Shown here piece by piece: positions 32,352 through 45,900 of a stretch of DNA of 64,000 bases. Under the pieces are notes generated by a model. The model was given only the letters and a program-made list of their open reading frames with translations. It had not been told where the DNA came from and searched no databases. A program made the translations under genes and the position numbers. Source of the stretch: Podospora pseudocomata (taxonomy: Eukaryota; Ascomycota; Sordariomycetes; Sordariales; Podosporaceae); assembly GCF_035222375.1 (NCBI RefSeq), contig NW_026946363.1:4774001-4838000 (forward strand), given 5' to 3'. Positions within the stretch are counted from its first letter, which is position 1, and each line of letters starts with the position of its first letter.

Positions 32352-35115
32352 GTGGGATATAGTATCGCAGAAGATTCAACTTCTTGCTGCAGATTCAATC
32401 TCATATAAGTCTACGGACAATTCCTTTTTCTCCTCTTTCTCTTCCTATTTTTGGCATCTCTATGGATAAAGCATTACTGGCGTACGGTTCTCAACAAACC
32501 TGGGTGGGCGGATAGACATATATCCATGTGATTTTCTGCTTGTTTATTTTGGCGGTAACTGTATGGGAACGCTTATAGCGTGGTTTGGGTCATAGTGATG
32601 GTCTCGGAGTTTTGACGAACACAAAAAGGGTCGCCGCGGCAAAAGCGGTGTTGGGCGGCGGCGGTACAGGCGTCTTTCAACAAAGACATTTGCATGAGCC
32701 AAAAAGGCCAAAAGGTTTATGACATTTGCGATACCCCATGGGGCTAACGGCATTTGAGGAAAGCACATCGGCGTTTGGGGGAAAACAAAAGAACTTCAAC
32801 ATCTTTTCTTTTCCTTTATATTTAGACGCTGAACTGTCTTTTTGGCTTGGGCTGGGAAGTATGGGGACTAAGGCAACACTTAGAGAGATCTCGAGCCCGT
32901 GGACTTTCGCAGGACCAGGGCGAGGAAGATGTAGGGTCGCTCTCGGGGGAAACAACGAGCGAGTGAAGGTTGGGGAGGTACGTAATAGATTCAAGGGAGG
33001 GGGAGTAGTTAGCATTGTCTTTGACACCCAATGAAGAGCTAGCCTTGATCAATCATGCTGCTACGGCAATGTCCGTGAATGAGAAGTCCCAAGTATTGTG
33101 CCTGCTTGTTCCACGTGTCGAGGACAATGACGTTCTCGGGGCAGATTAGATCGAGCCATGCCGACGGGCTCGAGGGACAAAGAAACGTGAGCACAAGCTC
33201 TCGCATAGAGCCGAGACATCACTTGGACCCTGTGTTGTTTGACCACCTACCCATGGTGTCTGAGACAGAAAGACGGCCGAGGTTCAACGTCTCTTGATCT
33301 CATCATAGCGACGCCGGAGATGTTTGTCAATGCTGTAGGACGGCACAGGCTGTTTGTCACGGCACCATCCATCCATATCTCTGGGAGCCGAGTTGGTTGG
33401 AATTTGTTTTAGCCCCAAGTTTGCTACATTGATCTGCGAGATGTGTTTTGGCGTCTGCTTCAGTACTGTTGGACCCAAGATATCGAATCTCATACCACGG
33501 GCCCATCAAACAAATAAAATGCGGTTCCTGAGCGGAGTGCCCATGGTAGCATCAGCAATGATTAGTGGTGCACCACACATCCACTGTGATTTGTTGTGCA
33601 GCAATCTTCAAGTTGAAATGAGGTGCACCTTTTATTCGGAAAGGATGGGTGCATCATCCACCCAGTCACCCAGTCGTGCCTCAAGCTAACCCTCGAAGCC
33701 CCCTTTGCTGTACTCCGAACCTGCATCTAGGATGCAGCTACTATTCCACTGCTTCAAGCTGTGTGTGCTCCATCCCCGAGGTACACTCCGTAGTCTGAAT
33801 GCATTTCATGTTCAAGGATATATCTCAAACAAGGCTATCTCGGCCCATTCTCTTCATAAATACTCTGCCAAGAGTCGGCCAAACAAAAACGGGCTCGTCC
33901 CGAAGTCTCGTTAGACAGCCAGCGGTTCGGAGCAGCACGCGTCCTTCCTCTTCCCTCCATCACGACCAGGGCTCACGGACTCGAGTCCTCCTCGGGCGAG
34001 ACCAAAGTGGAGGAAGGTGCGAAATAAGCGACGCCATCACCACCTGGAGTAATACTGGAGCCGGACAATTTGATGAGCGGAGCCGAGGTCACGGCTGCGA
34101 GTTCCTGTTCCATTTTCTTTTCCAACTTTTTTTTGACACACCCCGATCGATCTGCGAGGAAGGAAATCAGGAACGGGGGAAGGCTGTGGGGCTCATTCAG
34201 CAGGTTGCACGCACCCCCACCTCCTGCCATCACCAGCGCTGCGAAGCTCGAAGTTCACCGTTGGACAGCTGGGGTGACGGCAGTGACTGCTTGGCCCCGG
34301 TCACTTCCTGTTGCATCCATCTTTTAGTGCCTGCCGGCAATCTCCAATCTCTCTTCTTGATTGCCCTGCACTTTTTTTCTTCTCGTTTTCTTGCTGATGG
34401 TAACGCGACTTCTCTCCCATCTCACTCGTTTCGACATCTCTGGCCCAGTCGCCCTCACTGTCGTGTTCGCCGACGCTTCGCCAACTGCGCCCCGGTTCCG
34501 CCAAAGCCACCGTTTTTGTCGACATCGCACGATCCGCTCCCACTTACACTCGCTACGCCACTATTTACACACGAGTGGTGATCCGCCGGCTCTCCATGGC
34601 CAAACCTTGCCAGACGCCAATGCCGTCAGTCTAATCTGTCAAGTTAGAAGCTACCAGTCTGTGACGAGGGCCCGTCCCGTGCTGTGATTTACCCTTTGGC
34701 CATTGCCCACACGTTGCTCCGTCCGACGTGCTCCCGCCACATTGGAAGCTCAAGCCAGCCAGAGTCCTCGGGTATTTGCAGCCCGGAAGCCCACCGTGTC
34801 GCATCTCTGCTTCCCCCTTTTCGGACCTTTCTGGTTGCACCACCGACACAGTACTCGCCAAACGGTACACGTAGGGTTACTATTTTGCCAGGGCAAGGCA
34901 CGTAGCGTGTGCTACTGCTGCCCGGGCGTTGCGGCCAGGAAGTGTCAGTGTTGGGGTCAACAGGCGGTTGGTTGGGTGAGTGAGAGTGAGCGTGGTGTTG
35001 GTCGTGGGCGTCACTTCCTCCGCATCCGGTCCCCTCCCGCATAAATACACACCAGCCCCTAGCAACAACCGCCCAAACGACTGCTGAATCTCCGCTCGGG
35101 AATCGATTGTCCGCC
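32352..35115. other. Long gene-free region upstream of the 980-residue orphan
   Basis: SAM synthetase 3' flank, then about 2.6 kb with no supported gene. A 260-codon open frame (33799-34581) lacks codon bias and any motif. The last 700 bases are pyrimidine-rich and may be a long leader of the following gene, a common trait of polarity and cytoskeletal regulators in filamentous fungi. Confidence 0.5.
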
Positions 35116-38111
35116 ATGGCTTCCATGGAGGCCGCAAACGCTCGCTATCACAATGGCCATCAACAGCAACAGATCGGCGGTCCGCCCCTGCCCGCTTCGC
35201 CTACTCTAACGAACCCTGATATGATACTGCCGGACGAGATTGATCAGAGCTACTCCCCCGAAAAAGATCTTGACGGCCGTGGCCACTTGCCGCTCGGCAT
35301 GTGGAAGGGCACACACGCAGCTGCGATATCTGCCGACATGCAACACATATTTTCAACAGCTAATTCGGGAGGGAGCACGGGGGGTCTGTCTTACGGCCTT
35401 AACGCACCAGCAACGCCGACGACACCTATTATATATGGCAACGGAACCATGCTGTCGGACATTGGGGAGGTTACGGAGGTGGAAAGCACGCCGGGGAAGC
35501 CGTCTCCAACGCGAAACAAGGGTCGAAGGGCGACATCGCTCACACGTCGAACCGGACTGGATGCCACGCTGCGATCCTCCCCTACAATAGGAGCAACATC
35601 GGCCATGCAAAAGTCAAAGCAGATTGCAGCAGTCACACGTGAGCGCAGAGCCAGCATGGAGAGTACGAGTACGATAACAACGGAGAATCAGGCCGGATTA
35701 TTCGCCGACTTTGACGATTCCGCTAGCGTGGAGGACAGCGTCTTTCAAGGGGATGATGAGGAAAGCACCGCCTCCTCTTACCACGAGGGAAGGCTGGCTG
35801 TTGATCCTGACAGGTTAGGGGTAACCAGGATGACCAGCATGGATCGACTCAGCACTTATTCGACAAGCTCCTTGAGCCGGCGGGCCGAGGAGATTCTGGC
35901 AAATGCGAAACAGCGGCTCACGGTATGTTTGGGAGGGAAAAGGTGCTTAGAGATGACCTGCTGACTAGATTCTAGACGATGGAAAGTAACTTGACTCGTG
36001 CGCGAAGCTCTTTACACAACAACGCATACGGGTCTGACGGTTCGACGCCGTCACCACCATTTCAAAGAGCCGCAACAGTAGCGCAACCACGAGATGCGGC
36101 CACAATCATCGCTTCAGGTGCTGCCGCGATTTCAAACCAGGCTTCTTCCGGACACACGCGAATATCGAGTGACATTGCTATGCGCAACGGGCTGCCATAC
36201 CGGGTCGCTGTACCGAGGTCACAAAGTGCTATGGGTGTATCAGGCGGATATAGGCAACCTCTGGTCATGTCACGCAGCGCCGATCAAATTCGTGAGGAGA
36301 TCGATGATGAGCACGGCCGTCCGACATACAATATTCCGCCAGCCAAGAAACCAGGTCCACACGCTCTGACGGAAGATGAGGTTGCCCAACTCGAAGGCCC
36401 GGACAATGAAAGTCGAAGCGCCAGGATAGAGGAGTTTCTCAGTCCCACCTCTGGGTCGTTTAGCAGCAACGAAAGCCGAAGGAATTCTCTACTGCGATCC
36501 ACCTCTTCTGCTCAGATGCGAGATATCAAGGATCAAATGAAGGATCTTAAGGGGAAAATCTCAACATTACGCGAGCAAGCCCGAGCAGACAATCTCAAAC
36601 GACGGAGCTTGCAGAGCCTCAGAACGCCGAGTCCGTTCACGTATTCGCAAATGGACCAGTGGTACACGGAGCCCCCTTCCAACAGGAACTCGATCGCTCT
36701 GACGGGCAGCGTATCGGGGAGGAACCCCTGGAATGGAGAAGAGTCTGATCTTGATGGCGATGTCAAGGACAATGCTCAAGTCAGTCTCAGGGGTAGCCAC
36801 CTGGATGACGTGACGGGTATTTCTCACGGCGCACAAGCACAAGGCGAACTAGACCTGGACGACTACCCGGCCTTGGAGACGGACGATCCCATGCATACTG
36901 CACGCGAGGAAGTGAGTCCCGATGACGACGATGTCTCGGACATGCTCACAGAGAACGGTGACGTGGATGACGAACAACTAGAAGACGAATTCCAGGACGC
37001 CGACGAAGATATCAAGAGCGAAAGTGGAGAATCACTGTATCACGATACTGTCCAACACCAGATCTCCCACGAAGATCGCGAGGACGCATTTGATTACGAG
37101 CATTTCTTCCTGCATAGCGCTATGGGCACCATGAGCCGCCAAAGGTTGGAGAGACGAGGCAGTGTAGACAGCTACACGTCAGAAGATTCGGTGGAAACCA
37201 CGAGAGGCCCCACGAGGACGGACGACTACAGCGACAGCCCTAGCAAGTCCCTATCTCCCATGAGCAGGCGGAACAGTAGGGATTCTGTTTCGACAGTAGA
37301 TACCTTCGCTACTGCCGAAGAGGCTAGGTCACGCAAGTCACCGGTCACACCAGAAATGGGCTATGGCTCGGATGGCACGTTTCCCGGCTTCTCTAGGATA
37401 TCTATATCCCCAGATCGCAACAGAAGTCGATCTGTCAATTCTGTCAGGACAAAAAAATCATCATTCAGCGCCGGGAGTTCTCACCATGCCTCGGGATCTG
37501 GGGCAACCCATCCGCATATGGCTGGGGATAGCGACGCTTCCATTTCATCGATACCAGAGGAGGGTTCGGAGGGAGGCGCACATCAAACTCCACGGCAACC
37601 GATTCTCAGGAGGCCCACGTCTGTTTCCGCATTCTCATCTCTCCATCGACCATCCGTAGCATCACTTGACTCTCAAGGGACCAACCGGAGCTTTCCACTA
37701 GTTCCCAGCAGCAAAACAAAACGAACCAGCAGCAGTGGCATGCTCACACCCAGTGACTCACCCGATCACGAACTCAAAAGTCTTTCTGAGAGTTTGATGA
37801 GCGAGACGGCCAGCGTCTATGAGCAAGCGAAAGCCGGTGGCGAATCCAGCATCGGTCCCAGGGCGAGGGCTGCCAGTGCGGCTAGCACATTCACCGCTGG
37901 AGGCCTTGGCCCGCCTAGGGAAAAGGCCAAGCCGCTGCAGGAGCTGCTCAGGGAGGATAAGTTCCTCGTGGAGAGGCTTGTGGCAAACTTGGGCAAGTGT
38001 GTGCTGGGTCTGACGGAGAATGGGAGGGCGAGCATGGAGAGCAGGCAATTCAGGCGGAGGATCGAGGCTGCGAACCGGATATTGGAAGGGTTGGGGGAGC
38101 CACCCGAGTGA
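35116..38111 (+). CDS. Unrecognised 980-residue, Ser-rich coiled-coil protein
   Basis: Exons 35116-35922 and 35976-38111 (GTATGT donor, TTCTAG acceptor, phase 0) give 980 residues. I do not recognise the family. The protein is largely disordered, rich in Ser, Asp, Glu, Arg and Pro, with many S/T-P and R-R-x-S sites typical of kinase-regulated scaffolds. A short helix SRRAEEILANAKQRLTTMES spans the exon junction. A coiled coil, MRDIKDQMKDLKGKISTLRE, is near residue 455, followed by a SLQSLRTPSPFTYSQM motif. Asp/Glu-rich segments follow at about residues 560-620. The C-terminus is again helical and looks conserved (LQELLREDKFLVERLVANLG, then SRQFRRRIEAANRILEGLG). A cortical or septation scaffold would fit, but that is a guess. 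The Met-Ala-Ser start has a good context (CCGCCATGG). Confidence 0.75.
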
Positions 38112-39338
38112 AGAGAATTGTGTCTCATGATGACCACGACATTGCATTCATCATTACTAGACACGCGAGCATCTGGCATATTCTGGAAACGCTGTTTGAA
38201 TGGGTGGCTCGCTCAGTTCTGTCACCATAGCCCAGCGATGCTGGTCGCTTCGGTGGCACTGTGTTGATGTGTGAGTGTGTAAGGCATGGCATGGCATTGG
38301 CATGGCTTTGCGTCGGGACGACGAACGACAAATGAAACATGAACGGACGAAACGGACGTACTTGAAAAGTTCTATATATACAAAAGCGGATGGGTTTTAT
38401 TGGTGGTGGTGGGATCATTATCTGGGGGTGGGGAGGGGGAGAGGGAAGGTGTGAGGAGAGGTTGTGTTGTTGTGTTGCGATATCACTTTTTAATGCTTAA
38501 TGGAAAAGCATACAGCGGATTCTTTTTTTTTTCTCTCTTCACTTCGATATAACGATGTGGTGGGTGGTGGGTAATTCTGCCCTCACCCCTGATAGCTTGT
38601 GAGACTTGGTGGCTGAAGATAATCATTTCTTTCATTTGTTTGTTGCTGTTGTTTGTGGTGGCAGATATTCTTGTACATGGTATTTTAAGATGTTGGTTTC
38701 GATACCCCTTTTTTCTTCTTGTCTTTTTGTGTTGACGTTTAGAAATATGATAGGTTAACGTATAAAGATTACTTTTTGATATGGAGGTATAGTTTCAATA
38801 AGAGATAGGATATGGGATTGTGTTGTAACATATGATGTAAAAAAAAAAAATGAAAAATGGAGAAATGGAAGAAAGAATGAAAAAAAAAACCAAAGGCACG
38901 CAAGATAAAGCTCGACAGTGGCCCCGCCCAGTTTGAAAAGACCAAAAAGCAAAGATTTAATTGAGTTGTATTCTTCTTATGTACCTAGCTAGGTGGTGAT
39001 GCCTCATGTCTCACTTGGCTGTGGAGAGAATGGAGGTAATGGGAAAACAGGCGACTTTTTCAGCTGAGCAACTCTTCATTCAAGCCAAAGAGAAACGACA
39101 TGTTCTGAGAAAGAAGAAACAACACAGTGATTTGATGCGTTTTCCATTTTACTCTATGAATCTTTGACGAACACTGATGATGCGGTCTTCTATAACATCA
39201 CAGGACTCCCTGTCGTCCCCCTTTTACAAACTTTCCTTACACTCGCAATTTTTCGATACGCATAGTTTCTTGCTCAGGATCAAAACAGAGAAAACACCAA
39301 AACAAAAACAAAACAAATCCTCACAGATAGCGGGAAAT
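38112..39338. other. Convergent intergenic region, orphan / MTD1
   Basis: 3' flanks of converging genes, with GT- and T-rich stretches (38390-38740) and an A-rich run (38840-38895). No gene, RNA or repeat family recognised. Confidence 0.5.
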
Positions 39339-40451
39339 CTAGTCATCCTTGAAAGCCCCCTCCCTCGCCTTTTGCGCATCATCACTCGTCCCCTCCTGCC
39401 GTGGGCTGTTGGCGATAAGCCGCTACACATCACCACCGTCAGTCCATACAAGCTAGCAAAACCAAAGGGCTTAAAGGGGTCTACTTACCACCAAATTCCT
39501 CAACAACACCGCAATAGTAACCTTGCCAATGCTCGGCACATAAATACTCGCCTTCTCCTTCACCGCCGGCCCGTCAAAGTTCCTGAAGCTGCTAAAGTTG
39601 ATGCAGACCACGCCTTCTCTCAGCAACTCGGTCGGCACCTTGAACTTTTCAGTCGGGACGCCTCCAATAACTACATCCGACAGAGGCAAGACGTCGTTGA
39701 GCGTGAGGTCGGGCTTGTCGACGACCTGGTGGCGCAGCGCCTTGATGCCGGACCCGCGGGTGAAGAGCTGGACGCCGGTGATGTCGACCGAGTAGACTGT
39801 CGCGCCGTCGTTGGCCAGCAGGGCGGCGAGGGGGCGGCCGTTGACTTCGCTGCGGTTGATTACCGTGATTGTCTTTCCGTAGAGGCGGTTTCCATAGGCG
39901 AGGATGGGGTTGTAGATTTGGAGGTGTTCCAACGCTTTGACAATCGCCAATGGGGTGCAAGGGAGGATGGACTTTTTGAGATTGGCAGGGGGGTCGAGGA
40001 AGCGAACGTTGTGGTACATGTTGAAGAGGTGGGTGTGGCAGAGACCTTCAACATCCTTGGCGAGGGAGACGGTCTCCTGGATGTAGCGGTCCTGATGGCC
40101 TTGGTTGGCGGGCCAGATGGGGTAGTAGACGAGGATACCGTCGACTTCGGGGTCGTTGTTGGCGGCGATGATGGCCTCCTCGAGGGACTCCTTGTCTACC
40201 TTTACCAGGTTGAACGAGAAGCCTTGTTCTTCGCAGGTCTTTTTGGACCATTCGGCGTACTGGTAGGCGTGGGGGTCGTCATTGGCGAGGAAGGCGGACA
40301 GGGTTGGGCGGCGCGGGAGTTGGATGGCCGAGAGGGTGGATTGGACTTCGGCGAGCATCTTTTTGGCGATGGTGTCGGCGAGGATCACTTTGCAGGTTTT
40401 GGGGGGTTCGGAGGGGGCCCCCTGGGGGACGGCGGCCTTGGTGGAAGCCAT
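39339..40451 (-). CDS. MTD1: NAD-dependent methylenetetrahydrofolate dehydrogenase (MTD1)
   Basis: Cytosolic enzyme oxidising 5,10-methylene-THF to 5,10-methenyl-THF with NAD, as in yeast Mtd1, supplying one-carbon units for purines. Minus-strand exons are 39489-40451 and 39339-39422 (phase 0), giving 348 residues. Fold landmarks are the substrate-binding catalytic-domain stretch DPHAYQYAEWSKKTCEEQG, where Tyr and Lys are the conserved family residues, VDGILVYYPIWP, LPCTPLAIVKALEH and the nucleotide-binding GKTITVINRSEVNGRPLAAL. The NRSEVNGRP form, instead of the usual GRSxxVGxP, is characteristic of the monofunctional NAD-dependent MTD1 clade. The C-terminal exon ends EGAFKDD. SAM synthetase, another one-carbon enzyme, is 7 kb away but not adjacent. 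The long open frame on the opposite strand is a shadow. Confidence 0.95.
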
Positions 40452-41484
40452 GATCGTGTGAAGGTTCGGTGATCTGGACAGAAGGGTTAGTCGGGGTTGT
40501 CACTTTGGTGAGGAATTGGGCCTGTCAAGGGGATGTGAAGCTATTAAGATCCCAATGATATCAGACGAGGGGCAGTGGCCGTAGAGGTGCCAGTTCGCGC
40601 ATCGTGAATCCGTACCCCGCGATGCCCCACTACGAGGAAGCAATGATTTGCGATTGAGCTTGAAGAAAGCGCAAGGGATTTGTGAAATCGCAAAGACTCA
40701 CCTTGTTGTGATATGGCCTCGGTATGGGTATGGGAGAGGTTTGATCCCTGACTCACTGAGAGTGGCAGAATAACCGGCGGTTGTCGGAAGCGATCACCAT
40801 GGATCTGTCTTTTTCCATACCGTTTCACTCTCAACTCAACTTGTCAAAAAATTTCACACTCTTGGATACGCCTAGAGTTTTGGCGTACCGAAAATCGCAG
40901 TATGGGCCCCACCGTTTCCTGTAAGGCTAAAAAACCCATGCGCGCCTGTCATAGACGAGGGGTCCCTTGCCGATGTCGAGACGTTGCAGCATTGCGTAAA
41001 GTCCTAGTGTAAGAATATCGAGAGTAATTCACGCAATGCCTGTGGGCATTCTGAAGGGAACCGACACTTTCCGAGGCCATCCGGTTCCTACCGGTGATGA
41101 TCTACTTCCAATAAATGCTTCTCGAGTCCGGATCCCTTCCACTTCCTGAGCAAGGCCCAATGGTGAGCAAGTCTGTGGGAGAAACGTGGTGGATATGTTC
41201 TGGACGGCACCGTCGGAGATAAGGTCAGCAACGTACCCTAGGCCAGCGTATCCAGAACCACAGGCATGAGGACCCTTCTGTGGAGAGATTCGCGAGACGG
41301 CTATGGTATTGGAGCGAAATGGATGAAGGGAACAAGAAGGGGGAGGTGATGAGACGCTCGAGGTTATAAACAGTCGTGTCTGCCCATCTGCCACTCTCAT
41401 CTCTGTCTTCACTTCATCAGCCTCTCTCTCCGTCAGCGTTCTTGTCTTACCGGCCTTCTAATAACTAATTACACCACTTTCACA
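40452..41484. promoter_or_regulatory. Divergent region, MTD1 / GPR1-FUN34 transporter
   Basis: About 1 kb between divergent start codons. A TTATAAA at 41364-41370 lies 115 nt upstream of the transporter ATG and is a good TATA candidate, consistent with a regulated gene. No other element is clear. Confidence 0.5.
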
Positions 41485-42348
41485 ATGGGTTACGACTCCG
41501 ATTCCGAGAAGCTGGCGCAAATCATTGCCCGGACCCAGATTCAGCCAAGAAAGAAGAATTGGGGCAACCCAGCACCACTGTTCGTGATCCAAGAAAACGG
41601 CTTCAAAGATCCCAAAAGACCTAGTCTTGGCTAACTTAACCTTAAATCTCAGTGCCTTGGCAGGGCTAGTCTTAACCTTGACGCCGTTGTCCTGTCAGTT
41701 GATGGGATGGAGAGGATCTGATCCCAATGGGTTTGCCAACAACGGCGCCCATTTCTTCTGCGGTGGTCTGCTCTTGTTCCTCGGCGGTCTTCTCGAGTTC
41801 TTCCTCGCTCACACCTTCGCCTTCGTCGTGTACTGCGCATATGGTACGTTTTTCGGCAATCCACCACAAAGTGGAATGCAATGTTGGATCTAACGAAAAC
41901 GCTAGGCGGTTTCTTCTTCGCCCTCGGCGCGACACTCACCCCTGGCTTCGGCGCGGAGACCCCGTATATGAAGTCGGGCGTCCTCGGAGCCGAGTTTTAC
42001 GCCAGCTTCGGCTTCTTCTACCTCTTCGTCGGTCTCCTGTCGTTCGTATTCCTCATCTGCTCGTTGAGGACGAACCTCTGTCTCGTCATTCTGTTCCTCG
42101 CCTATACGGTTGCCTTCCCTCTACTCGCCGCTGCCGAGTGGGCCCATGCCGAGGATCGACTGGCTCTTGCTCACAGACTGACTGTCGGCGGCGGTGCTGC
42201 TTGCTTTGTCGTCAGCGCTTGCAGTTGGTGGGCCATGATCGGGGGGTTACTGCAATCGGTGGACTGGCCCTTTGACCTTCCCATGGGAGATTTGAGCCAT
42301 ATCATCCCTGCCGCGAGGAAGGAGGTGGACGTGGAGAGGCTGGAATGA
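41485..42348 (+). CDS. GPR1/FUN34/YaaH-family (acetate/ammonium export type) membrane protein
   Basis: Six-span plasma-membrane protein of the AceTr family, relatives of which move acetate or act in ammonium release (Ady2/Ato, AcpA). Exons 41485-41579, 41653-41843 and 41906-42348 give 242 residues; phases 2 and 1 agree. The signature NPAPL sits at the end of exon 1, completed by the splice, and leads into the first span LALAGLVLTLTPLSCQL. GGLLLFLGGLLEFFLAHTFA and YGGFFFALGATLTPGFG are the next family landmarks; the usual YGGFW is here YGGFF. The third exon carries the remaining spans. The donor of intron 1 (GTTCGT) is weak, but it is the only choice restoring the NPAPL-GL pattern. A TATA-like box upstream suggests inducible expression. 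Confidence 0.88.
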
Positions 42349-42927
42349 GGTGGATGGAGTTACAAAATGCTTAATTTAATGCCAAGTGCGGAGGGATGGA
42401 GTAAAATGTATTGTATTTTAGGAGGAGGTGTATTGTAATACTGTGGAAATAAAGTGATACCCAATCAACCAGAGCCGCCGGAATGCATCGGCTTTTTACT
42501 GCCCCTCCTACCCGTTGAGGTTTAGCGAAATTCAACTGCCAAGATAGTGTCATAACTCTCGGTTCACCGCCCGTGCCCGTGGGTTTTACTGCCGCGGGGC
42601 AACGTGGGGCAGAGGGCGATAACGGCGTTGCTTGATGGGAGCAGCCAACGTGCTTGGAAATGCGCATTGGTGGGCGAATCATTCGAAGGATATTCATGAT
42701 ATAGGCCATCCCAATTCAATACCAAACCTGAAAGCACTCAGTTCTTATCAACGCTCACGGTCATTCTGTCAAGCTGTGCTTAAACACTCTCGTCAGCCCA
42801 AAAAACTTTGTCCAACATCAGCACTCGGAGCTTGGGCCATATCAACATTGAAGGCCGAAGCGGTGATTCCTAGAGAGCTCCCCAGGGCCTGGAGTTACTG
42901 TTCTGACCAGAGAATTGCATTTCCAAA
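42349..42927. promoter_or_regulatory. Intergenic region, transporter / MMS19
   Basis: AT-rich 3' flank (42365-42460) followed by the MMS19 promoter. No clear promoter element or other feature. Confidence 0.45.
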
Positions 42928-45900
42928 ATGGCACAATTCAAGCAGTGGGCACTGGAATATGTGCTTGCTGATGATGAGCCTGTGCAGTTACAACTCACCA
43001 AGAAAGCCGCCAAGGGTAAGAGGCACAGTACACGAATTCCCTATGTTCATCTTGGCTAATGGTACATTCAGAGATTGAGGATTCCCGAGCAAGCAGCACC
43101 GTTGTGGGAAACTGGGCCGCCTCTGTTCACCAATGGATGACCTTGACGCATTCCAACGACGATGGCCAAATGGAAGATGAAGATGAAAGGGCAAATGGTG
43201 ATATTGTTTCCAGAGCGAAAGGTAACGTTGTATGTCTGATACCGACGTGGACCTTAACTAACATTTTGTTCTATAGCTCTGGGTTTTCTCGCCGGCACCT
43301 TGGAGGCGCTCGACAAAACTATTCTTAGACCCGATCAAGGTTTGACTATCTTAGATGACTCAACAGGCACATCCATTAACGATGTTTAATAGTCCAGCGG
43401 TTGATCGGCTTCTTCGGTGCCATGTTTTCATACGATCACAAAGCAGGCATTACAGCGTCTGCGAAAGCCCTACGACAGCTGTATTCCATGAAGAACTTCA
43501 AGCCAGAGATGGGGATCAAAGTCTTGGAAGATGTCTCCAAGCTGAAGGAAGATTTCCGGCTACAGACTGCCGTTACCAGACTTGAGCTTTACGAGTTGTT
43601 CCTCAGCTTGGTGGAAGACCCAGCAGTCAGCAGCGAACTTCAACACAAGTACGGCTCCTCATGCGGCTTTGCCCTTGATCTCCTCCAGCTCTGCTCAAGT
43701 GAGCGAGACCCACGAAACCTTATGATCTGGTTCAAAATCATCAGACGACTCCTTACCGAATTCTCACCATCACCCGAGGTCACCGAAGAGATTTTCAAAG
43801 CCTTCTCTGCCTACTTCCCCATTTCTTTGCGGAGCTCGGCCACCCCAATAGGAATCACAGCCGAGGACCTCAAGGAGGCGGTGCGGAACTGTTTTTCATC
43901 GCATCAACGTGTTGCCCCTTTTGCCTTTCCATTTCTCATGCAGAAGCTTGATCAAGGGGATGCAGTCACGGTGGCTGTCAAGGTATGCTGAAAATGCTCC
44001 TGAGTTCCGAAAGTATAGCTTGCTAACTCCGTTAGGTCGACATTCTGAGAACCATCAAGGCGTGTATCGAAGAGTACGAAAACCCGCAGGCTAGCGTTGT
44101 CCCATACATCAAAAAGATCTGGGGGTCCCTGAAATACGAAGTACGAAACGGGGAGGTAAAGGAGAGCATCGACGCCACCATCGAAGTGCTCCGTGCTATT
44201 GCCAGAAAGCTCGATGGCTCGAAAACTCACAAGCATGAAGTCACCCTGCTGAAGAACTACATCGACCTGGTGTTTGGAGACTGCAAAGACGACCTTTCCA
44301 ATCCGACCTACACGAAACAAGCGGGTCTTCTGTTATTGACGGTTGTCACCGCAAGCATCAAGGGCTATGTGTTTTACAATGCTAGCTTCATCGATATCAT
44401 CCGCCAAAATCTTCGACAACCAAAGTCTCCGACTCATACCCGAGACCTTCTGCTACTTGTGAACTCTATTCTCAAGACACGGATAGAGCTCTTCAAGAAC
44501 CGAAAAGTTGGACATCCTGATGATGAGGAGCAATTACGTTCCGAGCCACGCACCCACCTCGTTAGCCTCTTCCACGATGTCTACCTGCCAATATGGACTG
44601 GCAAGGCCAGTGAATCTGATTCCAAAGAGAGCGATGTCCTGAAACAAGTCGCTCTTGGTCTTGGCTTGCTTGTCAGCCAGCAAGCTTTGGATACGAAGGG
44701 TGAGGTGTCACTCCTCTGCTCCGGGCCTATCTGTTTTGAGATCTGCAACCTTCTCACTGTCACACTTGTGAAGCCTTTGACCCTGAGTTCCAATGACAAT
44801 CAGAGCCAGGATGCGACGCTGGAAGATGACGTTGTGCTTGCTCTGCGCACAATCGTCATGAGTTACACAGATGGCTATGGGCATATTCTCAAGACAGCCA
44901 GAAAGGAAATCCAGAAGCGCGACTGGACTGGTCCTTCTGAGTATTCGCTGGAGGCTCTGAAGATTCTGCTTTCTCGACTGGCGTTCATCGGGTGCTCAGA
45001 GATTCCGACCCAGGTCAAGTCTGACACGGAGCCGGAACACCCATACAGCCCGCTGCGGCACTATGACGCGTGGCTGCGGACGCTAGTATACCTCTTCCCA
45101 CTGTCGGCTCAGTCCCTTACTGCGAACTCGTACATTTTGTCGTCTCTTCATGCGTCGGTCATATGGTTCCGTGACGCCTGTGAAGCAAGGTACGGGACTG
45201 GTGCACTGGCCCAGTATTCAAATAGCGACAAGAACTGGCTTGCGGAATTTGAGCAGCTTCCAGGTACATTCTTCAGTCAGACGGAGGGTCAATCTATACT
45301 GCCAGACGAAGTTGCTTCAAGCTTTGGCGAGGATGACCCCGAGACGTATCTCCAGTTCCTGCGACTCAGCTTGTTCATCGTGAGGGGATTTTACAAGGGT
45401 GCCAATAGTGAAGCACCATGGTCAGAGCAAGCGCTTGTCCAGCTTGCTCAGACGGCTGCCTTGGTTGTGCGAAGCCTCGATGAAAAGTTGCAGGTGTCTT
45501 GTAATCTGGCCCGCGAGGCATTCAGTTTGTTCAAGACCTCCGAGGACAAGCCCTGCGCTAGCCCATTGAGTGGGTTACTCACAGTTGGTATCCTTCAGGG
45601 ACTTCACCCGGGTGCTATGACTGAGCTGGTGAGTTTCATGCTCTAAATCACCGTTCCCAAACCAAACTGACAACAACATTTGTAGTATCAACCCGGAGGT
45701 GTAGCAGAGAAGTTTATCTGCGATACATCCGACCTTGGCTCCTCGCCACGAGCAAGCGATATCAAGGCCGCCGTTGGAGCCATCTATTCCAACAAGTACC
45801 CAGCTGGACCTGCTGCATCTGAGGAATACCAGACCTTGAAGCGTGGTTTGCAATTCTGGACGAACTACATCAAGAACGCCGTCAAATCATCAGACATCGA

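Noticed and set aside
33799-34581. 260-codon plus-strand frame in the region before the 980-residue orphan
   Set aside because: No codon bias, no motif, mixed composition typical of non-coding DNA with few stops.
39177-40472. 431-codon plus-strand open frame opposite MTD1
   Set aside because: Exact shadow of the MTD1 coding sequence; Val/Asp/Gly-rich composition arises from reading its biased codons backwards.
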